Source of the DNA: Halomonas alimentaria
Lineage (GTDB): Bacteria; Pseudomonadota; Gammaproteobacteria; Pseudomonadales; Halomonadaceae
NCBI RefSeq assembly: GCF_009902005.1
Contig: NZ_WUTT01000001.1
Coordinates: 1,576,541-1,640,540 of the forward strand
Reading direction: 5' to 3'
DNA: 64,000 nucleotides
A program made the translations under genes and the position numbers. Every line of letters starts with the position of its first letter. Within the stretch, counting starts at the first letter, position 1. The notes under the pieces were generated by a model. The model was not told where the DNA came from, ran no database searches, and saw nothing but the letters and a program-made list of their open reading frames with translations. Below, one piece after another: positions 16,293 to 25,386 of this stretch.

Positions 16293-17699
16293 TCAGCAGC
16301 TGTAGTACATGTCGAACTCGACCGGGTGCGTGGCCATGCGCAGGCGGTCCACGTCTTCCATCTTCAGCTCGATGTAGGCGTCGATCATGTCGTCGGTGAA
16401 CACGCCACCCTCGGTCAGGAAGGCACGATCCTTGTCCAGTGCCTCCAGGGCCTGGTCGAGGCTATGCGCCACGGTCGGCACCTTCTTGCCCTCTTCCGGC
16501 GGCAGGTCATAGAGGTTCTTGTCCATGGCATCGCCGGGGTGGATCTTGTTCTTGATGCCGTCGATGCCGGCCATCAGCATCGCCGCGAAGCACAGGTAGG
16601 GGTTGGCGGTCGGGTCGGGGAAACGCAGCTCGACGCGCTTGCCCTTGGGGCTCGCGGTGTAGGGGATACGGATCGAGGCCGAACGGTTGCGAGCCGAATA
16701 GGCCAGCATCACCGGCGCCTCGAAGCCCGGCACCAGGCGCTTGTAGGAGTTGGTGGAGGCGTTGGCGAAGGCGTTCAGGGCACGCGCATGCTTGATGATG
16801 CCGCCGATGTAGTAGATGGCCATCTCGGAGAGGCCGGCGTACTCGTCACCCGCGAACTGGTTGGTGCCCTCCTTCCAGAAGGACTGGTGCACGTGCATGC
16901 CGCTGCCGTTGTCGCCCACGACAGGCTTGGGCATGAAGGTGGCGGTCTTGCCGTAGGCGTGAGCCACGTTGTGGATCACATACTTCATCTCCTGGACCTC
17001 ATCGGCCTTCTTGACCAGGGTGTTGAACTTGACCCCGATCTCGTTCTGGCCGGCGTTGGCCACCTCGTGGTGGTGCACCTCGACGCTCTGGCCGATCGCC
17101 TCCAGGGTGTTGCACATGGCGCCACGGATGTCGTGGAAGCTGTCTACCGGGGGCACCGGGAAGTAGCCGCCCTTGACCCGTGGACGGTGGGCCAGGTTGC
17201 CGCCCTCGATGGGACGGTCGGTGGCCCAGGCGCCCTCCTCGGAGGTGATCCGGTACATGGCGCCTTCGGGATCGGCCTTCCAGTGCACCTCGTCGAAGAT
17301 GAAGAACTCCGGCTCCGGGCCGAAGAAGGCGGTGTCGCCCAGGCCAGTGGACTGCAGGTAGGCCTCGGCACGCTTGGCGATGGAGCGCGGATCACGCTCA
17401 TAGCCCTGCATGGTGGCCGGCTCGATGACATCGCAGCGCAGCACCAGGGTGGAATCCTCGGTGAAGGGATCCAGGAAGGCGGTGCCATCCTCAGGGCGCA
17501 GGATCATGTCGGATTCGTTGATGCCCTTCCAGCCGGACATGGAAGAGCCGTCGAACATCTGTCCGTTCTCGAAGAACTCCTCATCCACCTCCCGGGCGGG
17601 GATGGTGACGTGCTGCTCCTTGCCGATGGTATCGGTGAAGCGCAGGTCGACCCACTTGACGTCATGTTCTTCGATCAGGGCGAGCGTCTTGGCAGACAT
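16293..17699 (-). CDS. glnA: Type I glutamine synthetase
   Basis: Dodecameric cytoplasmic enzyme that makes glutamine from glutamate, ammonia and ATP. The 468-residue length fits GSI-beta. Signatures are [17 protein letters not shown] (residues about 48-64), [13 protein letters not shown], the ATP-binding [16 protein letters not shown], and [12 protein letters not shown]. The adenylylation tyrosine is in [10 protein letters not shown], so it should be controlled by GlnE. The start at 17699 gives [21 protein letters not shown]. Upstream are a sigma54 promoter, an IHF-like site and an NtrC box, and downstream is a strong terminator followed by ntrB and ntrC on the same strand. Confidence 0.98.
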   Translation of the reverse strand: MSAKTLALIEEHDVKWVDLRFTDTIGKEQHVTIPAREVDEEFFENGQMFDGSSMSGWKGINESDMILRPEDGTAFLDPFTEDSTLVLRCDVIEPATMQGYERDPRSIAKRAEAYLQSTGLGDTAFFGPEPEFFIFDEVHWKADPEGAMYRITSEEGAWATDRPIEGGNLAHRPRVKGGYFPVPPVDSFHDIRGAMCNTLEAIGQSVEVHHHEVANAGQNEIGVKFNTLVKKADEVQEMKYVIHNVAHAYGKTATFMPKPVVGDNGSGMHVHQSFWKEGTNQFAGDEYAGLSEMAIYYIGGIIKHARALNAFANASTNSYKRLVPGFEAPVMLAYSARNRSASIRIPYTASPKGKRVELRFPDPTANPYLCFAAMLMAGIDGIKNKIHPGDAMDKNLYDLPPEEGKKVPTVAHSLDQALEALDKDRAFLTEGGVFTDDMIDAYIELKMEDVDRLRMATHPVEFDMYYSC

Positions 17700-17837
17700 G
17701 GTGTCCTCCGGTTGAGCAGGGCTCGATGGTTGAGGTGATTCAGGCATCACGATGCTGGAACCCCAGCAAGCTGTTGTAGCACGCCGCAGGCGCACTGCCC
17801 ACGACGGCCCGGCATCCCGGGCGCTGACCATAACAAT

Positions 17838-17852
17838 GCAGGCAGCGTGCCA
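17838..17852 (-). promoter_or_regulatory. Sigma54 (-24/-12) promoter of glnA
   Basis: On the glnA strand the sequence is TGGCACG-CTGC-CTGC, with the GG and GC dinucleotides exactly 12 bp apart as the sigma54 consensus requires. Transcription would start near 17826, giving a leader of about 127 nt before the glnA start. Confidence 0.85.
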
Positions 17853-17882
17853 ACCCTGCACTCCATGCTCGCATGTATTCCG

Positions 17883-17895
17883 CAACCCATTGAAT
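17883..17895 (+). promoter_or_regulatory. IHF-like site between the NtrC enhancer and the glnA promoter
   Basis: CAACCCATTGAAT matches the reverse-orientation IHF consensus YAANNNNTTGATW with one mismatch. It lies between the NtrC box and the sigma54 promoter within an AT-rich patch, the expected place for a DNA bend. Confidence 0.35.
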
Positions 17896-17973
17896 AAATT
17901 ATCTATTACCCGATATGCCGGCTGCACTCCAATGACGCACCGGCTCGCTGGTCGAGATCGCCTGACATAAACC

Positions 17974-17988
17974 GCACCACAACGGTGC
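17974..17988 (-). promoter_or_regulatory. NtrC enhancer box upstream of glnA
   Basis: GCACC-ACAAC-GGTGC is a perfect 5+5+5 core of the NtrC site, with a further A on the right giving GGTGCA. It is about 120 bp upstream of the sigma54 promoter, a usual enhancer distance. Confidence 0.8.
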
Positions 17989-18044
17989 AAAACCCGGGCG
18001 GTACGCACCATTACGAACCACCAGCCAGTGCCGGCAACGCGCCT

Positions 18045-18074
18045 TTGATACATTCAATAACTTCACGCTACACT
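18045..18074 (+). promoter_or_regulatory. Candidate sigma70 promoter of the glycosyltransferase-like gene
   Basis: TTGATA (18045-18050) and TACACT (18069-18074) are 18 bp apart, some 70 nt before the next start codon. The rest of the glnA upstream region (17700-18146) holds the NtrC, IHF-like and sigma54 elements and no visible gene. Confidence 0.4.
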
Positions 18075-18146
18075 TGATTACAACACTCCCCGCCGGCCGC
18101 GTCTCCTGGCCGCCACACGGAGCCTCCTCCTGGCCTCGGAGAACTT

Positions 18147-18698
18147 ATGGCCGCTCCTCACGGCACTCTACTGATCGATGCACGCAGTGCCGGCGCCAGG
18201 CTCCCCCGAGAACTGGCACTGGTGGCCAGCCTCGCCGTCGACCAATCCTTCGAGCTCGTTATTGTCGACGATACCCAGGATCCACGGGTCACCGGCATCG
18301 CGCGCCGCCATGGGGCACGCCACCTGCGCCTGCCCGGAGCCCCTCTGGGCCAGCGGCTCGCCACCGCCATCCCCAAGACCAGTGGCCCGGTGCTGGTGTT
18401 TCCCGTGCTTGGCTCTCTCTCCTCTACCCGCAGCCTACTGCAACTGGCCCAACGCGTCAGCGTCGGCGAGGTCGACGCCGTGATCCTGCCCGGCAGCACG
18501 CCGGGGCTGTTCGCCCGCCTGCTGGGACGCCGGAAGCCCACCTCCATCGCCGGCATCTGCCTGACACGCCACTGGTACGAGCGCCTTGGCGGCTGCGACC
18601 CGGATCTCGACCAAGAGGCCCTCACCGACCTGGTGGCGCGCCTGCGCCTCTGCGGGGCTCACCTGGAGCTGGCCGCCCCACATCAGCGGGGCAGCTAA
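18147..18698 (+). CDS. Small glycosyltransferase-like protein of unknown role
   Basis: 183-residue soluble protein. The order ELVIVDDTQDP, then GARHLRLPGAPLGQRLATAIPKTSG, VLVFPVLGSLSSTRSLLQL and a C-terminal WYERLGGCDPDLDQEALTDL resembles a shortened family-2 glycosyltransferase (GT-A) fold, where the last motif would follow the acceptor site. The usual DxD is not evident, so catalytic activity is doubtful. The start at 18147 follows GGAGAACTT. It is a single gene between divergent glnA and typA. The identification is by fold-like pattern only; it could be an uncharacterised lineage-specific protein. Confidence 0.5.
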   Translation: MAAPHGTLLIDARSAGARLPRELALVASLAVDQSFELVIVDDTQDPRVTGIARRHGARHLRLPGAPLGQRLATAIPKTSGPVLVFPVLGSLSSTRSLLQLAQRVSVGEVDAVILPGSTPGLFARLLGRRKPTSIAGICLTRHWYERLGGCDPDLDQEALTDLVARLRLCGAHLELAAPHQRGS

Positions 18699-18899
18699 CC
18701 ACAGCCAAACGGTGTAACGGGACCAGAACAAGGATGAGGCGAGCGTGCCAGGCTCGAGGGCACGCCATGGCAAGTCGGCAAACTTGCTACTCCTGGGCGC
18801 CGCTAGTCTGTACAATGCGCGTCCCACATCCCTGCCCCGCGCCTAGGGTACTTACCAGAACGTGTACATAGGTGCGTACATATCAGCGAGTCACACCTT

Positions 18900-20750
18900 A
18901 TGAGCACGACCGTAAGTCCTTCAAATATCGAAAGTCTCAGGAACATTGCGATTATCGCGCACGTCGACCACGGCAAGACCACCCTGGTCGACAAGCTTCT
19001 CCAGCAGTCCGGCACCCTCGATCGCAAGGCCGAGGGGCAAGAGCGCGTCATGGACTCCAATGACCAGGAGAAAGAGCGCGGCATCACCATCCTGGCCAAG
19101 AACACCGCCATCCGCTGGCAGTCGCCGGATGGCCAGGCCTATCACATCAACATCGTCGACACCCCCGGACACGCCGACTTCGGTGGCGAGGTCGAGCGCG
19201 TCATGTCCATGGTCGACTCGGTACTGCTGCTGGTCGATGCGGTCGACGGCCCCATGCCGCAGACTCGCTTCGTGACCCAGAAGGCCTTCGATCAGGGCCT
19301 CAAGCCGATCGTGGTGGTCAACAAGATCGACCGTCCCGGCGCCCGCCCCGACTGGGTTATCGACCAGATCTTCGACCTGTTCGACAACCTCGGTGCCTCC
19401 GATGAGCAGCTCGACTTCCCGATCATCTACTGCTCGGCGCTCAACGGCATCGCCGGCCCCGATCCCGACGAGCTGGCCGAGGACATGACCCCCATGTTCC
19501 AGTCCATCGTCGACATCGTGGAGCCGCCCAAGGTCGAGCTGGACGGCCCCTTCCAGATGCAGATCTCCGCGCTGGACTACAACAGCTACGTCGGCGTCAT
19601 CGGCCTGGGCCGCATCACCCGCGGCTCGGTCAAGCCCAACCAGCAGGTCACCGTCATCACCAAGGAAGGCGCCACCCGCAAGGGCAAGATCGGCCAGGTG
19701 ATGACCCACATGGGCCTGGAGCGCGTGCAGACCGACGAGGCCACCGCCGGCGATATCGTCTGCATCACCGGCATCGATGCCCTGGCGATCTCCGACACCC
19801 TGTGTGACCCGGCCAACGTCGAGGCGCTGCCGCCGCTCTCCGTGGACGAGCCCACCGTCTCCATGACCTTCCAGGTCAACGACTCGCCCTTCGCGGGCAA
19901 GGACGGCAAGTTCGTCACCAGCCGCAACATCAAGGATCGCCTCGAGCAGGAATTGATCCACAACGTGGCGCTGCGCGTCGAGCAGGGCGAGACTCCGGAG
20001 AAGTTCAAGGTCTCCGGTCGCGGCGAGCTGCACCTCTCGGTGCTGATCGAGACCATGCGCCGCGAGGGCTTCGAGCTCGCCGTGGGCCGCCCCGAGGTGA
20101 TCATCCGCGAGATCGACGGCGAGAAGCAGGAGCCCTACGAAGAAGTCATCATCGACTGCGAGGAGCAGCACCAGGGCGCCATCATGGAAGAGATCGGCTA
20201 CCGCAAGGGCGAGCTCAAGAACATGAACCCCGACGGCAAGGGCCGGGTGCGCCTGGACTTCATCATCCCGGCACGCGGGCTGATCGGCTTCCGAGGCCAG
20301 TTCATGACCCTGACCTCGGGTACCGGCATCCTCACCAGCCGCTTCGACCACTACGGCCCGCTCAAGCCCGATGCCGCCATCGAGCGTCGCAACGGCGTGC
20401 TGGTCTCCATGGTCTCCGGCAAGGCCCTGGCCTACGCCCTCTACGCCCTGCAGGAGCGCGGCAAGCTGATCATCGACCACGGCACCGAGGTCTACGAAGG
20501 CATGCTGATCGGCATCAACAACCGCGCCAACGACATGGTGGTCAACCCCACCAAGGGCAAGAAGCTCGACAACATGCGTGCCTCGGGCAACGACGAGAAC
20601 ATCGTGCTGACCCCGCCGGTCAAGTTCAGCCTCGAGCAGGCCATCGAGTTCCTCGATGACGACGAGCTGGTGGAGATCACTCCCAACTTCATCCGTCTGC
20701 GCAAGAAGCACCTCACCGAGAACGAGCGCAAGCGCGCCGGCAAGAAGTAA
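18900..20750 (+). CDS. typA: Ribosome-associated GTPase TypA/BipA
   Basis: 616-residue translational GTPase of the EF-G-like family, acting on the ribosome in large-subunit assembly and stress or low-temperature growth. G1 is [11 protein letters not shown]2/G3 are [11 protein letters not shown] and [13 protein letters not shown], and G4 is [12 protein letters not shown]. The C-terminal BipA-specific region includes [20 protein letters not shown] and [20 protein letters not shown]. The ATG at 18900 gives [22 protein letters not shown] possible -10 (TACAAT, 18811-18816) lies upstream, without a good -35. A T-tailed terminator follows. Confidence 0.97.
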   Translation: MSTTVSPSNIESLRNIAIIAHVDHGKTTLVDKLLQQSGTLDRKAEGQERVMDSNDQEKERGITILAKNTAIRWQSPDGQAYHINIVDTPGHADFGGEVERVMSMVDSVLLLVDAVDGPMPQTRFVTQKAFDQGLKPIVVVNKIDRPGARPDWVIDQIFDLFDNLGASDEQLDFPIIYCSALNGIAGPDPDELAEDMTPMFQSIVDIVEPPKVELDGPFQMQISALDYNSYVGVIGLGRITRGSVKPNQQVTVITKEGATRKGKIGQVMTHMGLERVQTDEATAGDIVCITGIDALAISDTLCDPANVEALPPLSVDEPTVSMTFQVNDSPFAGKDGKFVTSRNIKDRLEQELIHNVALRVEQGETPEKFKVSGRGELHLSVLIETMRREGFELAVGRPEVIIREIDGEKQEPYEEVIIDCEEQHQGAIMEEIGYRKGELKNMNPDGKGRVRLDFIIPARGLIGFRGQFMTLTSGTGILTSRFDHYGPLKPDAAIERRNGVLVSMVSGKALAYALYALQERGKLIIDHGTEVYEGMLIGINNRANDMVVNPTKGKKLDNMRASGNDENIVLTPPVKFSLEQAIEFLDDDELVEITPNFIRLRKKHLTENERKRAGKK

Positions 20751-20770
20751 GCGCCGCGCCCGCCTCGACA

Positions 20771-20796
20771 AGGCCCGCCGACCGGCGGGCCTTTTT
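20771..20796 (+). terminator. Rho-independent terminator after typA
   Basis: AGGCCCGCC (20771-20779) pairs with GGCGGGCCT (20784-20792), loop GACC, followed by a T-run to 20796. Confidence 0.9.
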
Positions 20797-20894
20797 CATG
20801 CCTGTCCGCCGGCAACGGCTTTCCCCCCTGCTTCGTGACCCTCTATGCTGCAGGTATGCCCAGCGAGCATGACCCTCACAAGAGGAGAGCCAAG

Positions 20895-21218
20895 ATGCAC
20901 AAGCACGTGGAGTGGGACGACCCCGGCGCCGACAGCGTGATGCGCCACTTCCAGCAGGACGACAGCAGCCATTCCGAGCCTGGCCCCGGTGATATCCTCT
21001 CGGCGCGCCATGAAGGTGCCGTGGTGCGGGTGAAGGTGGAGGCCTACGTGGAGGGCACCAGCATCGGCGAGGTCGCGGCGATCATCTCCGTGGACAACGG
21101 CCGTCGGCTCAAGTCCCACGGCAAGCTCGCCCTGGGCGACACCGTGCGCCTGCCCGACGAATTCCGGGCGCTGGAGCCGATCCTCGGCGACCCCAACGAC
21201 AGGCGCGAGGATGACTAG
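20895..21218 (+). CDS. Small hypothetical acidic protein
   Basis: 107-residue protein with no recognised family. The N-terminal 35 residues are His/Asp/Ser-rich (MHKHVEWDDPGADSVMRHF); the rest looks like a small beta-rich domain (GAVVRVKVEAYVEGTSIGEVAAI, then LALGDTVRLPDEFRALEP). No signal peptide or membrane segment is present. The start at 20895 is chosen because AGAGGAGAG lies 6-13 nt upstream; an ATG at 20835 in the same frame has no ribosome site. It stands alone between typA and the symporter gene. Confidence 0.65.
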   Translation: MHKHVEWDDPGADSVMRHFQQDDSSHSEPGPGDILSARHEGAVVRVKVEAYVEGTSIGEVAAIISVDNGRRLKSHGKLALGDTVRLPDEFRALEPILGDPNDRREDD

Positions 21219-21344
21219 TCGACAGCCTGTCCTCCCAGGACGTTAACGCGGCGTAAACGCGCACCACTGGCTCCCGACGGGCTTTTGTCGCAAAGTGGCG
21301 AGCTGGGCCCACAAGGCCAACGAACTCGAGTCGCGGGAGCACCG

Positions 21345-22790
21345 ATGAGCACGCACAACGTCTGGACCCACAAGGGCACCTTCCTGCTGGCCGCGGTCGG
21401 CTCTGCGGTAGGGCTCGGGAACCTGTGGCGTTTCCCCTACCTGGCCGGCGAGAACGGCGGCGGGGCCTTCATCCTCGTCTACGTCCTGACCATCTTCGCC
21501 GTGGGCATTCCGATCCTGATCGCCGAGACCATGCTGGGCCGCGCCAGCCGACGCAGCCCGATCATGGGCATGCGCTTCCTGACACGCACCCATCACACCT
21601 CGCGCAGCTGGGAGACCATCGGCTGGCTGGGGGGCATCTCGGCCTTCCTGATACTGAGCTTCTATTCGGTAATCGCCGGCTGGGCGATCCACTACACCTG
21701 GCAGATGTTTACCGGCGCCCTGGTCGGGGCCGACGCCGCAACCATCGCCGCCGGTTTCGACGCCCTGCTCGCCTCGCCCTCGCTGCTCACCCTCTACCAC
21801 ACCCTGTTCATCGTCGCCTCGGGGCTGATCGTCGGCCTCGGCGTCCACCAGGGCATCGAACGCGGGCTGCGGGTGATCATGCCGGCTCTCTTCGTGATCC
21901 TGCTGGTGGTGCTCGCCTACGGCGTGACCAACGGCGACTTCGCCGCCGCCGCCAGTTTCCTGTTCACCTTCAATGTTGCCGACCTCAGCCTGGAAGGCTG
22001 GCTCGAGGCCATGGGCCAGTCGTTCTTCACCCTGAGTCTGGGCATGGGCGCCATCATGGCCTACGGCGCGTACATGTCCAGCGAGGTCTCGCTGACCCGC
22101 ACCGCCATCGCCATCGCCGTGATCGATACCGCGGTGGCCATCGTCGCCGGCCTGGCGATCTTCTCGCTTGTCTTCGGTGCCGGCCTCGACGCCGGCCAGG
22201 GCCCCGGGTTGATGTTCGTCACCCTGCCGCTGGCCTTCGCCGAGATGCCAGGCGGGGCGCTGGTCGGCGGAGTCTTCTTCATCCTGGTGCTGGGTGCGGC
22301 GATCAGCTCCTCCATCTCGCTGATCGAGCCGGTAGCCGCCTTCCTGGTCGAACGCTTCGACCTCACCCGTCCCCAGGCGGTATTCGCCATGGTGGTAGCC
22401 GCCTGGGCACTGGGCCTGCTCACCGTGGCCAGCTTCAACCTGTGGGCCGAGGGCAGCATCTTCCACAGCCTGTTCGGGCGCAGCGCCTTCGACCTCTTCG
22501 AGCTGCTCACCAACATCTTCATGCCGCTGGGTGGCCTGTTGATCGCGCTGTTCGCCGGCTGGGCGCTGACCCACTCCGAGGTGATGAAGGAGATGCGCAC
22601 CAACGAGACCTGGTTCGCCATCTGGCGTTTTCTGGTGCGCTTCGTCGCCCCGGCGGCGGTCTCCTTCGTGTTCCTTCGCGCCATTCCCCAGGTGGATGGC
22701 TATCTGAGTCCGGCCATCGGCGCGGTAGTGATCGTCGGCGCCTTCGCCGCCGGCCGCACCTTCCTGATGGATGACCGCCAGGAACAGTGA
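21345..22790 (+). CDS. Sodium-dependent transporter, SNF/NSS family
   Basis: Inner-membrane Na+-coupled symporter of the neurotransmitter:sodium symporter family, 481 residues with about 11-12 transmembrane helices (LeuT fold). The family signature near the N-terminus is GSAVGLGNLWRFPYLAGENGGGAF, containing the unwound helix 1 that binds Na+ and substrate. Helix 6 motif is SLGMGAIMAYGAY. Substrate is probably an amino acid or related small amine; it cannot be assigned. The start at 21345 gives MSTHNVWTHKGTFLLAAVGSA; a GGGAG box lies ahead of it. Na+ coupling fits a halophile. Confidence 0.93.
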   Translation: MSTHNVWTHKGTFLLAAVGSAVGLGNLWRFPYLAGENGGGAFILVYVLTIFAVGIPILIAETMLGRASRRSPIMGMRFLTRTHHTSRSWETIGWLGGISAFLILSFYSVIAGWAIHYTWQMFTGALVGADAATIAAGFDALLASPSLLTLYHTLFIVASGLIVGLGVHQGIERGLRVIMPALFVILLVVLAYGVTNGDFAAAASFLFTFNVADLSLEGWLEAMGQSFFTLSLGMGAIMAYGAYMSSEVSLTRTAIAIAVIDTAVAIVAGLAIFSLVFGAGLDAGQGPGLMFVTLPLAFAEMPGGALVGGVFFILVLGAAISSSISLIEPVAAFLVERFDLTRPQAVFAMVVAAWALGLLTVASFNLWAEGSIFHSLFGRSAFDLFELLTNIFMPLGGLLIALFAGWALTHSEVMKEMRTNETWFAIWRFLVRFVAPAAVSFVFLRAIPQVDGYLSPAIGAVVIVGAFAAGRTFLMDDRQEQ

Positions 22791-22794
22791 CCCA

Positions 22795-22820
22795 CGCTGC
22801 CGCCTCGAGGGGCGGCGGCG
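22795..22820 (+). terminator. Possible hairpin terminator after the NSS symporter
   Basis: CGCTGCCGCC (22795-22804) pairs with GGCGGCGGCG (22811-22820), one G-U pair, loop TCGAGG. No T-run follows, so the role is uncertain. Confidence 0.35.
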
Positions 22821-22884
22821 TCGTGGCGGCGTGACATAGCAAGCAGATACATCAAACCAGCACAACAACAACGAGACATAGCGC

Positions 22885-23664
22885 ATGGCATCCATGATCG
22901 ACGTGCAGCACGTCAACAAGGCCTTCGGGGGCCTCAAGGTGATCAACGACTGCTCGCTCTCGGTGGAGTCGGGCTCGATCACCGGCCTGATCGGCCCCAA
23001 TGGCGCCGGCAAGTCGACCCTCTTCAACATCATCGCCGGCGCCCTGCCGCTGGACAGCGGCCAGGTGCTGCTCGAGGGCGAGGAGATCACCAACCGCCCC
23101 GCCAACGAACTGTTCCACAAGGGGCTGCTGCGCACCTTCCAGATCGCCCACGAGTTCTCTCACATGACCGCACTGGAGAACCTGATGATGGTGCCGCCGG
23201 CCCAGGCCGGCGAGAGCCTGTTCAACGCCTGGATGAAACCCGGCCTGGTACGCTCCCAGGAGGCCGAGGTACGTCGCCGCGCACTGGAGGTGATCGACTT
23301 CATCGGCCTGCATCACGTGCGCAACGAGCTGGCCGGCAACCTCTCCGGGGGCCAGAAGAAGCTCCTCGAACTCGGCCGCACCATGATGACCGACGCCCGT
23401 GTGGTACTGCTCGATGAGATCGCCGCCGGGGTCAACCGCACCCTGCTCGGCGACCTGGTGGAGAACATCGAGCGGCTCAACCGCGAGATGGGCTACACCT
23501 TCCTGGTCATCGAGCACGACATGGACATGATCACCCGGCTCTGCGACCCGGTGATCGTGCTCGCCCAGGGCAGCGTGATGGTCGAGGGCTCCATCGAGGA
23601 GATCCAGAACAACCCCGAGGTCATCGAGGCCTACTTCGGAGCGACTCACGATGCCACTGCTTGA
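22885..23664 (+). CDS. livG: Branched-chain amino acid ABC transporter ATPase, LivG-type
   Basis: 259-residue cytoplasmic ATPase of a Liv-type importer. Walker A is GPNGAGKST, the signature is LSGGQKKLLELGR, and the switch histidine is in LVIEHDMDMI. Walker B reads VVLLDEIAAGVN, where the family norm is LLDEPAAGLN; the catalytic Glu is kept but Pro is replaced by Ile. It is first in a livG-livF-livH-livM operon and overlaps livF by 14 bp. ATG 22885 gives MASMIDVQHVNKAFGG; ATG 22894 is an alternative. The transported compound may be an amino acid, urea or amide; it is not fixed by sequence. Confidence 0.92.
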   Translation: MASMIDVQHVNKAFGGLKVINDCSLSVESGSITGLIGPNGAGKSTLFNIIAGALPLDSGQVLLEGEEITNRPANELFHKGLLRTFQIAHEFSHMTALENLMMVPPAQAGESLFNAWMKPGLVRSQEAEVRRRALEVIDFIGLHHVRNELAGNLSGGQKKLLELGRTMMTDARVVLLDEIAAGVNRTLLGDLVENIERLNREMGYTFLVIEHDMDMITRLCDPVIVLAQGSVMVEGSIEEIQNNPEVIEAYFGATHDATA

Positions 23665-24355
23665 AGCACGCGACGTCTATGGCGGCTACGGCGGCATGAA
23701 CATCCTCAACGGGGTGAACATGACCCTCGAGGCCGACCAGATCGGCGTCATCGTCGGTCCCAACGGCGCCGGCAAGTCCACCATGCTCAAGGCCATCTTC
23801 GGCCTGCTTGTGGTTACCCAGGGCGAGATCCTGCTGCGCGGCGAACCCATCCACAACCTGCCGCCCCACCGGCTGGTGCAGCAGGGCATGGGCTTCGTGC
23901 CCCAGGAGCACAACGTTTTCCCGAGCCTGACGGTGAAGGAGAACCTGCAGATGGGGGCCTTCCTCAAGCCGGGCAATGTCAAGCGCATGCTGAAGCAGAT
24001 CTACGACTTCTTCCCGCCTCTCTACGACAAGCGCCACCAGCCCGCCGGCGAGCTCTCCGGCGGCCAGCGCCAGATGGTAGCCATGGGCCGCGCGCTGATG
24101 GCGGAGCCCAGCGTGCTGCTGCTCGACGAGCCTACGGCCGGCCTCTCACCGCTCTACATGAACGAGATCTTCGAGCAGGTAAAGCAGGTCAACGCTGCCG
24201 GCGTCGGCATCCTGATGGTGGAGCAGAACGCCAAGCAGGCGCTGGCTATCGCCGACAAAGGCTTCGTGCTGGCCGCCGGCCAGAACCGTTTCACCGATAC
24301 CGGGGCCGCCCTGCTGGCGGACCCGGAAGTGGCCAGGAGCTTCCTGGGCGGCTGA
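23651..24355 (+). CDS. livF: Branched-chain amino acid ABC transporter ATPase, LivF-type
   Basis: Second ATPase of the Liv-type importer, 234 residues. Walker A is GPNGAGKSTMLKAIFG, Q-loop region GFVPQEHNVFPSLTVKENL, signature ELSGGQRQMVAMGRALM and Walker B VLLLDEPTAGLSP, all complete. The start at 23651 lies inside the end of livG, a typical coupled overlap. It should dimerise with LivG under the LivH/LivM membrane pair. The next gene, livH, begins 26 bp after its stop. Confidence 0.94.
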   Translation: MPLLEARDVYGGYGGMNILNGVNMTLEADQIGVIVGPNGAGKSTMLKAIFGLLVVTQGEILLRGEPIHNLPPHRLVQQGMGFVPQEHNVFPSLTVKENLQMGAFLKPGNVKRMLKQIYDFFPPLYDKRHQPAGELSGGQRQMVAMGRALMAEPSVLLLDEPTAGLSPLYMNEIFEQVKQVNAAGVGILMVEQNAKQALAIADKGFVLAAGQNRFTDTGAALLADPEVARSFLGG

Positions 24356-24381
24356 GCCTCGGAGCAGGGAGAACCAATCTC

Positions 24382-25386
24382 GTGAATGAACTCGTCTTCT
24401 TCTTCAACTACGTGGTCGTCGCCGGCAGCGTCACCGGCTCGATCTACGCCATCGGTGCGGTGGGCGTCACCCTGGTGTTCAGCATCATGCGTTTCGCCCA
24501 CTTCGCCCACGCCGACATGATGACCTTCGGTGCCTTCACGGTGCTGCTGCTGACCACCGCCTTCCCCGGGGCGGGTGCCGCCCTGGGGCTGCCCACGGCG
24601 GTGGTCATGCTGCCGCTGGCCATGCTGCTCACCGCGGCCCTGGCGGTGGGCATCGACAAGACGTTCTACAAGCCGCTGCGCGCCCACGGCGTGAAGCCCA
24701 TCGTCATGGTGATCGCCTCGCTGGGCGTCACCCTGATGCTGCAGGGGCTGATCCGGCTGTTCGCCGGCACCAGCGGCGAGAGCCTCTATGTCGACGACCG
24801 CAAGGAGATCTTCCGCCTCGCCCTGCCCTTCGAGGGCGCCCGAGCCCCCATCGTGGTCACCGAGCCCCAGGTGATCCTCTTCGTGCTGACCATCGTCTGC
24901 GTGGTGGGGCTGCATCTGTTCCTGTCGCGCTCGCGGCTGGGCAAGGCGATGCGCGCCATGTCCGACAACCCCGACCTGGCCCGCGCCTCGGGCATCAACA
25001 CCAACCTGATCGTGGCCGTGACCTGGGTGATCGTCGGCGCCCTGGCTGCCATCGCCGGCACCTTGCTGTCGCTGGACGTCACCTTCAAGCCCGACCTCAG
25101 CTTCTTCCTGCTGTTGCCGATCTTCGCCGCGGCCATCGTCGGCGGCGTGGGCCACCCCTACGGTGCCATCGCCGGTGGCTTCGTGGTGGGCTTCGCCGAG
25201 ACCCTGGCGGTGTTCAACTGGAGCGTGCTGCTACGGCCCTTCCACGACCGTCTGCCGGAGTGGCTGGCCAGCGCCGATAACCTCGCCTTCGTCGGCACGG
25301 AGTACAAGATCGTGGTGCCCTTCGTCCTACTGGTCGCCATCCTGGTGTGGCGACCCACCGGCATCTTCAAGGGGAAGGTGATCTGA
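24382..25386 (+). CDS. livH: Branched-chain amino acid ABC transporter permease, LivH-type
   Basis: Polytopic permease of 334 residues with about eight helices. Family features are the N-terminal SIYAIGAVGVTLVFSIMRFAHFAHADM motif region, the cytoplasmic EAA-like loop SRLGKAMRAMSDNPDLARASGIN (contacts the ATPase) and AAIVGGVGHPYGAIAGGFVVG. Translation starts at a GTG (24382), supported by GGAGAACC 12-5 nt upstream and by the lack of an in-frame ATG. The stop codon overlaps the livM start (TGATG). It pairs with LivM to form the channel. Confidence 0.93.
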   Translation: MNELVFFFNYVVVAGSVTGSIYAIGAVGVTLVFSIMRFAHFAHADMMTFGAFTVLLLTTAFPGAGAALGLPTAVVMLPLAMLLTAALAVGIDKTFYKPLRAHGVKPIVMVIASLGVTLMLQGLIRLFAGTSGESLYVDDRKEIFRLALPFEGARAPIVVTEPQVILFVLTIVCVVGLHLFLSRSRLGKAMRAMSDNPDLARASGINTNLIVAVTWVIVGALAAIAGTLLSLDVTFKPDLSFFLLLPIFAAAIVGGVGHPYGAIAGGFVVGFAETLAVFNWSVLLRPFHDRLPEWLASADNLAFVGTEYKIVVPFVLLVAILVWRPTGIFKGKVI

